This document shows, piece by piece, positions 44,910 through 54,438 of a stretch of 64,000 nt of DNA (position 1 is the stretch's first letter; every line of letters starts with the position of its first letter). The notes beneath the pieces are model-generated. The model was not told where the DNA came from. It saw nothing but the letters and a program-made list of their open reading frames with translations, and did not search any database. The DNA comes from an uncultured Gammaproteobacteria bacterium (lineage in GTDB: Bacteria > Pseudomonadota > Gammaproteobacteria > GCA-001735895): assembly GCA_947259485.1 (NCBI GenBank), contig CAMYLU010000006.1, positions 124,001-188,000 on the forward strand, read 5' to 3'. A program made the position numbers and the translations under genes.

Positions 44910-46226
44910 ATGGCCAAAGATCTCGAAGCGATCGCGAAATCAAAAAGAATAAAATATTTCCTGGTGAGTTGGGTCGACCTGTTCGGCGTGTTACGCGCCA
45001 AGCTGGTACCGGCGCGCGCTATCAAGGGCATGCAAAAAGACGGCGCTGGATTTGCCGGGTTCGCAGCCTGGCTCGATATGACGCCCGCACACCCCGACCT
45101 GTTTGCTATTCCTGATCCCGACAGCCTGATCCAGCTACCGTGGAAACCGGAGATTGGCTGGGTCGCCGCCGATTTATGGATGGATGGTAAAGAGGTCGAA
45201 GCGTCACCCCGCGTGGCTCTGAAACGCCAGCTCGCAAAGGCCAGTAGAAAGGGTTATCGCATGAAGACCGGGGTCGAGTGTGAATATCACCTGATCACTC
45301 CGGATGGCACTAAACTTGCCGATGCCGCCGATACCCAGGCCAAGCCCTGTTATGACCAGTTGGCATTGATGCGCCAGTACCCGGTCGTGGGACAGATTTG
45401 CGATGCAATGCTCAAGCTGGGCTGGAATCCGTATCAAAACGATCATGAAGACGCCAACGGCCAGTTCGAAATGAACTGGGATTATGACGATGCCTTGAAG
45501 ACAGCCGACAAACATGTCTTCTTCAAGTACATGGTCAAATCGATTGCCGAGGAACACGGATTGCGCGCAACTTTTATGCCCAAGCCGTTTACGCATTTAA
45601 CCGGTAACGGCTGCCACGCACACGTTTCGTTATGGGATCGCGCGGGTAAGAAAAACCTGTTCGAGACCAGTCGCAGGGATCCGCGTGGATTAGGGTTGTC
45701 GCCGTTGGCCTACAAGGCGCTCGGAGGGATCATGCATAGCGCCAGCGACCTCGCGGCAATTTTCAATCCAACCGTAAATAGCTACAAGCGTATCAACGCG
45801 CCACGCACGATGTCGGGTGCCACCTGGTCACCGAACGCGGTGACCTATGCCGGTAATAATCGTACCCATATGATTCGCGTCCCAGAAGACGGACGCTTCG
45901 AATTACGCCTCATGGACGGTGCGGCGAATCCTTACCTGCTGCAGGCTGGTGTGCTGATGGCGGCACTCGATGGCATCGCCAACAAGCGCGACCCGGGGGA
46001 ACCGACCCATCTTAATATGTACGAGGAAGGGCACCGTGCCAAGAGTCCACGCATGCTGCCATTGAACCTGCTCGATGCGATCAGGCAGTTTGATAAAAAC
46101 AAGGTCATACGCGAAGGCCTTGGCGACGAGCTGGTCGATGCCTATGTCAAGCTGAAGATGCAGGCCTGGGACAGCTATGCAACGCATCTGAGCAGTTGGG
46201 AACGCGAAAACACGCTGGATTGCTAA
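44910..46226 (+). CDS. gmaS: Gamma-glutamylmethylamide synthetase (GmaS/GlnT type, module B)
   Basis: A 438-residue glutamine-synthetase-fold ligase that joins methylamine to glutamate with ATP. It matches the type III GlnT/GmaS group along its whole length: DGAGFAGFAAWLDMTPAHPDLFA, YQNDHEDANGQFEMNWDYDDALKTADKH, LRATFMPKPF, GNGCHAHVSLW, NPTVNSYKRINAPRTMSGATWSPN, NNRTHMIRVP, ELRLMDGAANPYLLQAGV. Last gene of mgsABC-gmaS, 42 nt after mgsC. Some relatives are simply named glutamine synthetase III; the operon and the nearby tmm and tdm favour methylamine. Confidence 0.8.
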   Translation: MAKDLEAIAKSKRIKYFLVSWVDLFGVLRAKLVPARAIKGMQKDGAGFAGFAAWLDMTPAHPDLFAIPDPDSLIQLPWKPEIGWVAADLWMDGKEVEASPRVALKRQLAKASRKGYRMKTGVECEYHLITPDGTKLADAADTQAKPCYDQLALMRQYPVVGQICDAMLKLGWNPYQNDHEDANGQFEMNWDYDDALKTADKHVFFKYMVKSIAEEHGLRATFMPKPFTHLTGNGCHAHVSLWDRAGKKNLFETSRRDPRGLGLSPLAYKALGGIMHSASDLAAIFNPTVNSYKRINAPRTMSGATWSPNAVTYAGNNRTHMIRVPEDGRFELRLMDGAANPYLLQAGVLMAALDGIANKRDPGEPTHLNMYEEGHRAKSPRMLPLNLLDAIRQFDKNKVIREGLGDELVDAYVKLKMQAWDSYATHLSSWERENTLDC

Positions 46227-46261
46227 GCGATATTTTCTAGACACCAGTTGTCACAAACCTG

Positions 46262-47170
46262 ATGTTTGCCAGTCTGAGCCTTAAAGCACGGGCCAGCCTG
46301 GCCTGTGCTTATAGTGGCGTTGCCTGGGGGTTGTTCTGGATTCCGCTGCGCGGCATGGACAATGCCGGTGTTACCGATGCCTGGGCCACGGTTCTGTTCT
46401 ATGCCATTCCACTATTACTGTTCTCTCCGTGGATTTTCGTCAACTGGCGTCGCATTGCCGGTTGCGGTTGGTCGCTACATTTTATCGGTATTGCGACCGG
46501 GGTCTCGCTCGCGTTTTATTCCAATGCGCTGCTCTATACCGAGGTCATTCGGGGGTTGGTGTTGTATTACACGACACCGGTATGGTCATTGTTGCTGGCC
46601 CGAATCGTCCTGGGTGAAACGATCACCGCTCCGCGTGTTCTCGCGATTTTATTCGGCCTTGCCGGCATGCTGGTCATGTTCGGGGTCGATGTCGGTTTTC
46701 CGTGGCCGAGGAACATCGGGGACTGGATGGCGCTGATCGGCGCCATGGGCTGGGCGGTAGCGGCGGTGCTACTGCGCAAGGACGATGGTAGCCGCAGCAT
46801 GGAAATATGTTCGGTCTATTTTTTCTACGGCGTCATCGCTGCGATTGTGCTGGCGTTATCACCCATGGCGGGGGATATCGAGATGCCGGACTGGTCGGTG
46901 ATTGTCGATGTGCTGCCCTGGGCGGTGCCAATTGCAATTATCGTGATACCCGGTGCCTACGCGGCTTTCTGGGGTGCCCCACATTTGAATCCCGGGATTG
47001 TCGGGTTGCTTTTTATGACGGAGATTAGCGTCGGCGGTATCACCGCGGCAATCTGGGCCAACGAACCACTGGGTGTGCGTGAGCTGACTGGAATCGCATT
47101 AATTACCCTTGCCGGTTTAAGCGAGTTTTTCTACGCGCCGATGCGCCGGGCGTTATGGCGCGATAGCTAG
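46262..47170 (+). CDS. EamA/DMT-family transporter
   Basis: A 302-residue membrane protein with about 10 helices in two EamA repeats (first ending near residue 135, [17 protein letters not shown]; second near 290, [20 protein letters not shown]). It starts 35 nt after gmaS and could be cotranscribed. Substrates of such proteins are small amino acids or metabolites; export or uptake of a methylated amine or glutamate derivative is only suggested by place. Confidence 0.85.
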   Translation: MFASLSLKARASLACAYSGVAWGLFWIPLRGMDNAGVTDAWATVLFYAIPLLLFSPWIFVNWRRIAGCGWSLHFIGIATGVSLAFYSNALLYTEVIRGLVLYYTTPVWSLLLARIVLGETITAPRVLAILFGLAGMLVMFGVDVGFPWPRNIGDWMALIGAMGWAVAAVLLRKDDGSRSMEICSVYFFYGVIAAIVLALSPMAGDIEMPDWSVIVDVLPWAVPIAIIVIPGAYAAFWGAPHLNPGIVGLLFMTEISVGGITAAIWANEPLGVRELTGIALITLAGLSEFFYAPMRRALWRDS

Positions 47171-47282
47171 GCTGGCGTTACAGTTTTTGCCTGACATGTG
47201 TCGCTTTCACGATACTTTCCGGCTTGATGTGCCAATATGATATCGCCTCTTTTCAACCAGTGCGTTGTGGTTGTATATCATT

Positions 47283-47299
47283 TGGTATATTGTATACCA
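47283..47299. promoter_or_regulatory. Perfect palindrome upstream of fhs
   Basis: TGGTATA-TTG-TATACCA is a perfect 7-bp inverted repeat with 3-nt spacer, 27 nt before the fhs start. The form resembles operators of GntR-family repressors; the regulator is not adjacent. Confidence 0.5.
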
Positions 47300-47325
47300 G
47301 AATTTTTATATTACCGGGGGGATAC

Positions 47326-48999
47326 ATGGCTAAAAGTGATATCGAAATTGCTCGTGAAGCAACCTTAAAACCAATCACAGAAATTGCGCAAAAGCTCGAT
47401 ATTCCGCCGACAGCATTCAAGCCTTACGGCCACGACAAGGCAAAACTGACCAGCGAATTTATCAATTCGCTGCAGGGTAAAAAGGACGGCAAGTTAATCC
47501 TGGTTACCGCAATTTCCCCGACCCCCGCGGGCGAGGGTAAAACCACGACCACGGTTGGACTGGGGGACGGTCTCAATAGCATTGGCAAGAATGCTGTCAT
47601 GTGCCTGCGCGAGCCGAGCCTGGGTCCCTGTTTCGGTATGAAGGGGGGTGCTGCGGGTGGTGGTTATGCCCAGGTGGTGCCGATGGAAGATATCAATCTT
47701 CATTTTACCGGTGACTTCCATGCCATTGGTGCGGCGCATAACTTGCTTTCAGCACTGATCGATAATCATATCCATTGGGAAAACAAGTCTGGCCTCGATC
47801 CGCGTCGCGTCACCTGGAAGCGTGTCATGGACATGAACGACCGTACCTTGCGCGACATCACGATTGGACTCGGTGGTCCGGGCAATGGTACCCCGCGCGA
47901 GAGTGGGTTCGATATTACCGTGGCTTCTGAAATCATGGCGATCTTCTGCCTTGCCACTGACCTTGACGATCTCGCTCGTCGTATCGGTAACATCGTAATT
48001 GGTTATACCCGGGATTTGAAACCGGTGCTTGCGCGTGATGTCAATGCCCCCGGCGCGATGACCGTGCTGCTAAGAGATGCCTTCATGCCGAACCTGGTGC
48101 AAACCCTGGAAAACAATCCGGCATTTATCCATGGTGGCCCTTTCGCCAACATCGCCCATGGCTGTAACTCGGTGATCGCGACCAAAACTGCACTCAAGCT
48201 CGCTGACTACGTGGTTACCGAAGCTGGATTCGGTGCCGATCTCGGCGCGGAAAAATTCTTCGATATCAAGTGTCGCAAGGCAGGATTGAGTCCCGATGCG
48301 GTGGTGCTGGTTTCAACCGCACGCGCGCTCAAAATGCATGGCGGTGTTGCCAAGGATCAACTTGCCGGTGAAAACGTCGAAGCAATCAGAAAGGGTTGTG
48401 AAAACCTCGGGCGTCACATCCGTAATCTCAAGCAGTTCGGTGTACCTGTCACGGTCGCGATGAACCGCTTTTCGGCTGATACCGATGATGAGCTAAATGC
48501 GGTGCGCGAATTCTGTGCAGAATTCGGCGTCAAGGCATTCGACTGTAATCACTGGGGTGAAGGCAGCAAGGGCACCCGGGAACTTGCCAAGCATGTCGTC
48601 GAAGTCGCCGATTCGGGACAGGCACAGTTTCATCCCCTGTACGATGATGATATGGGATTGTTGGAAAAGACCAAGCATGTTGCACGAACCCTTTATGGTG
48701 CCGAGGGTATCATCGCCGACAAGAAGGTGCGAGACCAGTTCGCCAGGTTCGAAGCCGAGGGTTACGGGCATTTCCCGGTGTGTATGGCTAAAACACAGTA
48801 CAGTTTTTCAACCGATCCGTCGCTGATGGGCGCTCCCACCGGTCACGATGTACCGATTCGTGAAATCAGGTTGTCGGCCGGGGCGGAATTTATCGTTGTC
48901 GTCTGCGGTGACATCATGACCATGCCGGGATTGCCACGGGTGCCGTCTGCCGACAACATTCGACTGAACGATGCGGGGCAGGTCGAAGGACTGTTCTGA
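47326..48999 (+). CDS. fhs: Formate-tetrahydrofolate ligase
   Basis: A 557-residue ATP-dependent ligase that joins formate and THF to 10-formyl-THF, or runs backward to give formate and ATP when C1 units are oxidised. P-loop [11 protein letters not shown] at about residues 65-75, [50 protein letters not shown] and [15 protein letters not shown] are all family blocks. ATG 47326 follows a GGGGGGA site; upstream ATG codons would cross the palindrome. With FolD it makes a full methylene-THF to formate route. Confidence 0.95.
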   Translation: MAKSDIEIAREATLKPITEIAQKLDIPPTAFKPYGHDKAKLTSEFINSLQGKKDGKLILVTAISPTPAGEGKTTTTVGLGDGLNSIGKNAVMCLREPSLGPCFGMKGGAAGGGYAQVVPMEDINLHFTGDFHAIGAAHNLLSALIDNHIHWENKSGLDPRRVTWKRVMDMNDRTLRDITIGLGGPGNGTPRESGFDITVASEIMAIFCLATDLDDLARRIGNIVIGYTRDLKPVLARDVNAPGAMTVLLRDAFMPNLVQTLENNPAFIHGGPFANIAHGCNSVIATKTALKLADYVVTEAGFGADLGAEKFFDIKCRKAGLSPDAVVLVSTARALKMHGGVAKDQLAGENVEAIRKGCENLGRHIRNLKQFGVPVTVAMNRFSADTDDELNAVREFCAEFGVKAFDCNHWGEGSKGTRELAKHVVEVADSGQAQFHPLYDDDMGLLEKTKHVARTLYGAEGIIADKKVRDQFARFEAEGYGHFPVCMAKTQYSFSTDPSLMGAPTGHDVPIREIRLSAGAEFIVVVCGDIMTMPGLPRVPSADNIRLNDAGQVEGLF

Positions 49000-49006
49000 G
49001 GCTCGG

Positions 49007-49534
49007 ATGGAGCCCGCTGAACTGTACCAGCGGTTTATTGCGTGGCAGTGTCGGTTGCGCAAGATGAGTATGCGTGAACTCGGTGGTCGTCCCACCGCGG
49101 GTATGAGTGCCGGGGTCTATGCCATTGCGGGCGGCGAGGAACAAGCTCACCTGAACTTCCTGATTACCAGGAAAGACCCGCAGGAACGTACCGACGAGTT
49201 TCGTCACATCGTGCGCAAGACGCCCGATTCCAGCCAGTGGGTCAAGAATGGACTGCGCATCTTGTCGGAGCTGCATTACCATGAACACGGAGAGTTCGAT
49301 AACCGGCTGACCGCTTTATTCAGTCTCGAATCAAATCTCGGGTATGCGTTGACCAAGGCGGGCCAGTGCCATTTGAAGTTTGCCCAGGACAGCATCGAAC
49401 ACGCTTTTGATTTCGATGTTGTTTCGCTAAACCAGGATGACGAGCTGTTCCAGGCGACTTACTGGCATAATCACATTTTTAATCCGACCCTGCCGGGCAA
49501 AGTGCGCGTACTTGGTTTTAATCCGCGCCTATAA
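49007..49534 (+). CDS. Unknown protein downstream of fhs
   Basis: A 175-residue soluble protein starting 7 nt after fhs, so likely cotranscribed. It is mixed alpha/beta with no membrane segment: YQRFIAWQCRLRKMSMRELGGRPTAGM at the start, LNFLITRKDPQERTDEFRHIV and a C-terminal FQATYWHNHIFNPTLPGKVRVLGF. No catalytic pattern known to me. Confidence 0.65.
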   Translation: MEPAELYQRFIAWQCRLRKMSMRELGGRPTAGMSAGVYAIAGGEEQAHLNFLITRKDPQERTDEFRHIVRKTPDSSQWVKNGLRILSELHYHEHGEFDNRLTALFSLESNLGYALTKAGQCHLKFAQDSIEHAFDFDVVSLNQDDELFQATYWHNHIFNPTLPGKVRVLGFNPRL

Positions 49535-49542
49535 CCTCGATC

Positions 49543-50265
49543 TTAAAGAATCCGCTTGAAGTTTTCGTAAAGCAGCGCGCACAAGCGGTTCATTTCCGGC
49601 ATGTGTTGGCGCGCTGATTGGTCAAATCCATCCAGCGCGTCGATGCCCAGGCTGTCCTCCAACGCTGCCCTGTATTCCGGCACGCAACCCCATTGCATCA
49701 CTGTATCTGCACGCACCTCGACATGAAATTGGACCGCGTAGGCGCTGTCGCGGTATTTGAAAATCTGGTATTTCGTGTTTGCCGACGACCCCAGTACCGT
49801 GACTTCCGGGTTCGATTCGAGATCGCGCACTTCATAGGAATGCCACTGCACGGCCTTGATCGTGCCGGGGTATTCACTGAATAGCACATCCTGTTTCGCC
49901 GCCTCCGTCATGTCGATATCCAATACACCGATTTCGGGTGGTTCGGACCTGACTATCTTGCCTCCCAGAACTTCGCCCAGCAACTGGCAGCCGAGGCAAA
50001 ACCCGAGAAATGGTTTGCCCATTTCGACAACCCATTCGCGGACGCGTTTTTTCTCTTCGATCAGCCACGGGTATTCATCCTCCATCCAGGTATCCATTGG
50101 CCCGCCCATGCACAGCATGGCGTCGTATGCGGACAGGTCCTGCGGAATGGATTCTCCCTCGTCGAGCTCGATCTGGGTGAGATGCCAGCCATCGGCTTCC
50201 ATCAGGTCCTTGATGTAGCCCGGATCTTCGATTGCGATATGTTGTAAAACCAGTATGTTTTTCAT
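49543..50265 (-). CDS. Class I glutamine amidotransferase-like protein
   Basis: A 240-residue GATase1 of the GMP-synthase-like stand-alone group. Cys90 nucleophile in FLGFCLGCQLLGEVLGG; AVQFHVEV provides the catalytic His and Glu; YDAMLCMGGPMDTW forms the oxyanion side. Such proteins hydrolyse glutamine or other gamma-glutamyl compounds. It overlaps the upstream gamma-glutamylcyclotransferase gene by 4 nt, so both may deal with gamma-glutamyl amides. Confidence 0.88.
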   Translation of the reverse strand: MKNILVLQHIAIEDPGYIKDLMEADGWHLTQIELDEGESIPQDLSAYDAMLCMGGPMDTWMEDEYPWLIEEKKRVREWVVEMGKPFLGFCLGCQLLGEVLGGKIVRSEPPEIGVLDIDMTEAAKQDVLFSEYPGTIKAVQWHSYEVRDLESNPEVTVLGSSANTKYQIFKYRDSAYAVQFHVEVRADTVMQWGCVPEYRAALEDSLGIDALDGFDQSARQHMPEMNRLCALLYENFKRIL

Positions 50266-50768
50266 AGTTTATCCGGGTAGATCGATAGCTCCCGATGATG
50301 CCGCTCGGGATCGTGATCTTCGATCGATGGTGTGGTGCGAATATGTTCCACGTAGTGTAGCGGGAAATCGTGTTCCAGCGCGCCGCGCAGCACGTGCTCC
50401 TTGTACCAGTGATACGGCTGCCGCAGATGATCGATTTCCAGCGCATAGTAGGTAAAGGCGTCGATCGATACGCCGTGCAGCCCGGTCACGGTGACCTCCC
50501 TGCGCTCGTAACCGATACCCGCACCCTCGTAAACATCGAGTTCCAGTTTCTCATCCCGCGTCATCAGGTAGACCACGCCGTAAACAATGTCATGCGGATT
50601 GTCGCTAACGGTAATATCGCACTTGCCCGATCGATCCTGACTTTTTTTGTGCCAGCACAAGCGGTGGCCGGGCAGGGTCGCAACGCAGTGTTTCGACGCC
50701 CGTGGAATGCGTTCCAGCAATCGCGGGCTCGACAGGTTGGAGCCGAAAGCAAAATAATTAACTTCCAT
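50262..50768 (-). CDS. Gamma-glutamylcyclotransferase-like protein
   Basis: A 168-residue GGCT-fold protein. The N-terminal YFAFGSNLS substrate loop and the catalytic Glu in LDVYEGAGIGYERREVTV are seen. Enzymes of this fold convert gamma-glutamyl amines or dipeptides to 5-oxoproline and the free amine. Overlaps the amidotransferase by 4 nt and the upstream membrane gene by 11 nt. Confidence 0.88.
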   Translation of the reverse strand: MEVNYFAFGSNLSSPRLLERIPRASKHCVATLPGHRLCWHKKSQDRSGKCDITVSDNPHDIVYGVVYLMTRDEKLELDVYEGAGIGYERREVTVTGLHGVSIDAFTYYALEIDHLRQPYHWYKEHVLRGALEHDFPLHYVEHIRTTPSIEDHDPERHHRELSIYPDKL

Positions 50769-51300
50769 CTGCGTCAGGATTAGATTGCTCCAGTTTGTAA
50801 AAGAGCTGGTTTACCTCGGGTTGGATCAACCAGATCCCGATCGGAAAAATAAACAGCAGGAAAAAGGTACTGCTGAAAATCATGAAGTCCGCATCTTCGT
50901 TTTCCAGCAGCGATTTCAACTGGCGCGCGGTGTACCAGATGCCGTAAAAAATTCCGAGCATTGAAAACATGTGCATCGGCAGCAACCAAAGCGGCGGCCT
51001 CGAAGGCCCGCCGCTTTCCAGCATCGGGATGTAAAGGATGATGTACATCAGGACATAAATGATCGGTAGCGCAAGGCTGACCCCGAACAGTAACGTGCTA
51101 TGACGCCTGGATTCGGGTAGGTGCCGGTTTGACCAGGTACCGATACTGAACATCCATGCGAACAGTACGAGGAGTATGAAAAGTCCGACGCTGGCCGATA
51201 CCAACGGACCGAACGGGATCTTGAACATAAGGCTCAAAATGGTTGGTAGAGCCAGCATCAGGAACAATTCCCAATGGCGTAGTTTCAGAAAAAATGTCAT
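50758..51300 (-). CDS. Unknown multi-pass membrane protein
   Basis: A 180-residue protein with four to five membrane helices (MTFFLKLRHWELFLMLALPTI at the start, VGLFILLVLFAWMFSI, LPIIYVLMYIILYIPML, FFLLFIFPIGIWLIQP). ATG 51300 is preferred; an upstream start adds 11 residues. First gene of a three-gene minus operon with the GGCT and GATase genes. Not recognised. Confidence 0.7.
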   Translation of the reverse strand: MTFFLKLRHWELFLMLALPTILSLMFKIPFGPLVSASVGLFILLVLFAWMFSIGTWSNRHLPESRRHSTLLFGVSLALPIIYVLMYIILYIPMLESGGPSRPPLWLLPMHMFSMLGIFYGIWYTARQLKSLLENEDADFMIFSSTFFLLFIFPIGIWLIQPEVNQLFYKLEQSNPDADGS

Positions 51301-51377
51301 GCACGGAATTTCAGTTAACCATAGGCCGCGCAATTATAAAGGCGGGTGATGCTTAACGAAAGCACCCAGGCTAATAT

Positions 51378-53225
51378 CTAGGCAGCACTTTCTCGCGAGG
51401 CGCGTTTGCGTTCGTGTTCGAGCAACAGCTTTTTACGGATACGAATGCTATGCGGCGTTACTTCAACCAGCTCGTCGTCATCGATAAATTCCAGTGCCTG
51501 TTCCAGGGTCATCTTCACCGGCTTGGTGAGGACCAGGTTCTCGTCGGTTCCTGCAGCGCGGATGTTGGTAAGCTGCTTGGCCTTGAGCGGGTTTACCACG
51601 AGATCGTTGGCGCGACTGTGAATACCGACCACCATGCCCTCGTACACCGGTTCCGCGTGGCCGATCATCAGGCGTCCGCGTTCCTGCAGGTTAAACAAAG
51701 CGTAAGCCAGTGCCTTGCCGGCGGCGGTCGAAATCAGCACACCGTTTTGGCGTTGGCCGATGGCGCCTTCGATCCTGGGTCCGTAATGATCAAAGATATG
51801 GTAAATCAGCCCGGTTCCCGAACTCAGGGTCATAAACTCGGCCTGGAATCCGATCAGCCCACGCGAAGGAATAACATAGTCGATACGAACCCGGCCGCGA
51901 GCGTCCGGTAAGATATCCTTGAGGTCGGCCTTGCGTTTGCCGAGTGCCTCCATGACCTGGCCCTGGTAGTTTTCTTCGACATCGACGGTCAGTTGTTCGT
52001 AGGGTTCACATTCGACGCCGTCGATTTCACGGATGATGACCTCGGGGCGCGAAACCGATAGCTCGAAACCTTCGCGACGCATGTTTTCGATAAGGATGCC
52101 GAGATGCAATTCGCCGCGCCCGCTGACCCGGAACTTGTCTGAGTCACCCAGCTGCTCGACCCGCAATGCCACGTTGTGCAGGCACTCGCGCCGCAGGCGT
52201 TCATCGATTTGTCTCGATGTCAGGAACTTTCCATCCTTGCCGGAGAAGGGGGAGCTGTTAACGCTGAAGGTCATGCTGACGGTCGGCTCATCGACAGTCA
52301 GGGGGGGTAGTGCCTCGACCTGGTTCCGATCGCACAGGGTATCGGAAATATAAAGTTCCTCGATACCGGAGAAGACGATAATGTCACCGGCTTCGGCGGT
52401 TTCGGTTTCGACTCGCTGCAGGCCGTCGAAGCCGAATAATTGCATCATGCGTCCGTCACGCAGCTTGCCGTCGGCGCCCACGATCTTGATTGCTGAATTC
52501 CGCGTTACCCTGCCGCGAGTAATACGGCCGATACCGAGGACGCCCTTGTAGCTGTCGTAATCCAGGCTCGAGACCTGCAGTTGAAACGGGCCGTCGAGTT
52601 CGACAGCGGGTGGAGCAACATGTTCGATGATGGCCTCGAACAGTGGATTCATGTTGCCATCGCGGTCTGCGTCATTGGTGCTCGCATAGCCACCGAGCGC
52701 CGACGCGTAGATCACCGGGAAATCGAGTTGTTCGTCGGTCGCGCCGAGTCGGTCAAACAGGTCGAAGACCTGGTCGATTACCCAGTCAGGCCGGGCACCT
52801 TCCCGATCGATCTTGTTGACCACGACGATCGGCGTAAACCCCATTGCGAATGCTTTCTGGGTAACGAAACGGGTCTGCGGCATCGGTCCCTCGACCGCAT
52901 CCACCAGCAATAACACGGAATCGACCATCGACAGGATACGCTCGACCTCGCCACCGAAATCGGCATGCCCTGGGGTATCGACGATATTGATGCGATAGTC
53001 CTGTTTTTGTAGCGGGTGATTCCAGTTGAGTGCCGTGTTCTTGGAAAGGATGGTAATCCCGCGCTCCTTTTCGAGGTCATTTGAATCCATCATACGGTCG
53101 CTAACCTCGGTGCGGGCGTCAAGGGTGCCCGATTGACGCAGCAACTGGTCGACCAGCGTGGTTTTGCCGTGATCGACATGCGCGATGATTGCGATGTTTC
53201 GCAGATTTTCTCGTTGCGTATTCAT
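51378..53225 (-). CDS. typA: Ribosome-associated GTPase TypA/BipA
   Basis: A 615-residue translational GTPase of the EF-G family. G motifs: [13 protein letters not shown] (G1), [10 protein letters not shown] (G2), [10 protein letters not shown] (G3), [10 protein letters not shown] (G4), YASALGG (G5); BipA-specific C-terminal region with [16 protein letters not shown] and [16 protein letters not shown]-like [14 protein letters not shown]. The start at 53225 ([10 protein letters not shown]) gives the normal family length. Single gene. Confidence 0.97.
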   Translation of the reverse strand: MNTQRENLRNIAIIAHVDHGKTTLVDQLLRQSGTLDARTEVSDRMMDSNDLEKERGITILSKNTALNWNHPLQKQDYRINIVDTPGHADFGGEVERILSMVDSVLLLVDAVEGPMPQTRFVTQKAFAMGFTPIVVVNKIDREGARPDWVIDQVFDLFDRLGATDEQLDFPVIYASALGGYASTNDADRDGNMNPLFEAIIEHVAPPAVELDGPFQLQVSSLDYDSYKGVLGIGRITRGRVTRNSAIKIVGADGKLRDGRMMQLFGFDGLQRVETETAEAGDIIVFSGIEELYISDTLCDRNQVEALPPLTVDEPTVSMTFSVNSSPFSGKDGKFLTSRQIDERLRRECLHNVALRVEQLGDSDKFRVSGRGELHLGILIENMRREGFELSVSRPEVIIREIDGVECEPYEQLTVDVEENYQGQVMEALGKRKADLKDILPDARGRVRIDYVIPSRGLIGFQAEFMTLSSGTGLIYHIFDHYGPRIEGAIGQRQNGVLISTAAGKALAYALFNLQERGRLMIGHAEPVYEGMVVGIHSRANDLVVNPLKAKQLTNIRAAGTDENLVLTKPVKMTLEQALEFIDDDELVEVTPHSIRIRKKLLLEHERKRASRESAA

Positions 53226-53361
53226 AGGGGTAAGCAGGGAGGATTCAGGCGCGCAATTATAGTGATGTAGCGCCATTTCACAAGTGTGGAGTTCACACTA
53301 ATATGTATGGCTGGCCAGTTAATTTAAGCGTAACAAGCTTGCGGTATCAGGCAGGTTGCCT

Positions 53362-53390
53362 CTGTCCTGTCAAGCCGCGGGACGACAGGA
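53362..53390. repeat. Solitary copy of the REP-like palindrome
   Basis: GTCAAGCCGCGGGACGACAG at 53369-53388 matches 19 of 20 positions of the block at 27268-27287, and is flanked by CCTGTC/GACAGG. It lies in the spacer between typA and bcp, showing that the 27.1-kb palindrome family is dispersed. Confidence 0.6.
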
Positions 53391-53404
53391 AATGGCGAGC
53401 TGGA

Positions 53405-53881
53405 TCAGGCCAGGCCCTGTACCAGCTCCAGAATCGCCTGGGCATGCCCCTTGGCCTTGACCTTGTAGTTAACTTCGGCCAGGTTCCCCTGCTTGTTGAT
53501 GACGAAGGTCGAACGGCCGATACCCATGTATTTTTTGCCCATGAACTGACGTTCGCCCCAGGTGCCGTAAAGCTCGCATAGCTCGCCGTCGGTATCTGCC
53601 AGCAGCTCGACCTTGAGCTTGTGCTTGTTGATAAATTTTTGATGCTTTTCACAGCTATCCTTGCTGACACCCAGCACCACGGTATCGGCGGCGTCAAATT
53701 CCTCGATGAGTGCGGTGAATTCATTCGCCTCGATGGTACAACCCGGTGTGTCATCCTTGGGATAAAAATAGAGTACGACGTTTTTGTTGCCACGGTATTG
53801 TGACAGGCTGATGTTTTCCCCGTTCTGATTAACAGAGGTGAAATCCGGGGCGGGCTGGTTTTGTTCGAGCATGGTAGTCAT
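53405..53881 (-). CDS. bcp: Thioredoxin-dependent peroxiredoxin Bcp
   Basis: A 158-residue atypical peroxiredoxin reducing peroxides. The peroxidatic Cys48 is in PKDDTPGCT; VVLGVSKDSCEKHQKF adds Cys77. The extra Cys five residues after the first, used as resolving Cys in E. coli Bcp, is absent (IEANEF). Start at 53881 or 53872. Single gene. Confidence 0.93.
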   Translation of the reverse strand: MTTMLEQNQPAPDFTSVNQNGENISLSQYRGNKNVVLYFYPKDDTPGCTIEANEFTALIEEFDAADTVVLGVSKDSCEKHQKFINKHKLKVELLADTDGELCELYGTWGERQFMGKKYMGIGRSTFVINKQGNLAEVNYKVKAKGHAQAILELVQGLA

Positions 53882-53993
53882 CCGTTTTTAACGAGAGCTG
53901 CATGATAGAAGACTGGGGTCACTACATCAAAGTACAACCAGCAGGGTTATTTGCGTTGGCCTACATGGAGCCAGGCAGAAAATTCAAGCGACT

Positions 53994-54323
53994 TCACCTG
54001 CCGTAGAATGTTTTTAAAACTCGGTAGGTTCTTACATCGATAGTGAACACCAGCCTGTTGTCAGTCGCCTTCATTTCTCTAGACTGCAAGCGCACGAACA
54101 TTTTAGAGTCGTCCGTCTGGATACAAACGAACTCTCCGTTTTTTTCGTTAACTGCGCTTAGCGCTTCCTGGGTGACGAGATTGCCCGCCTGCTTGTCCAT
54201 TTCCGCGATCGCGGCATCTATTGCGAGGCCGCATCTGAACGAAACTACTTCCCCGGAAGATTCCGCGTGTAGCAGGCTGGGGGTGGCAATCCCTAAAATT
54301 AACGCCAGGAGAAATCTTTGCAT
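53994..54323 (-). CDS. Small exported protein, unknown
   Basis: A 109-residue protein with a clear signal peptide (FLLALILGIATPSLLHAES). The mature 90 residues contain two cysteines (FRCGLAIDAAIAEMD and FVCIQTDD) that may form a disulfide, and a short beta-rich end (MFVRLQSREM, LVFTIDVRTYRV). Divergent from msrA. Confidence 0.65.
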   Translation of the reverse strand: MQRFLLALILGIATPSLLHAESSGEVVSFRCGLAIDAAIAEMDKQAGNLVTQEALSAVNEKNGEFVCIQTDDSKMFVRLQSREMKATDNRLVFTIDVRTYRVLKTFYGR

Positions 54324-54438
54324 ACTGACAATTTCCTGATGAAGTCATAACCGGTCCCGGCTAATGTTAACATTGAATATACTCGTTGAACTCGTCGGCT
54401 TGCAAATGGTCTTATGGTCTATTTCTGAGGTGTTAATT

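Noticed and set aside
47224-47325. Earlier starts for fhs
   Set aside because: They cross the palindrome and add a segment unlike any formate-THF ligase; the ATG at 47326 has a strong ribosome site.
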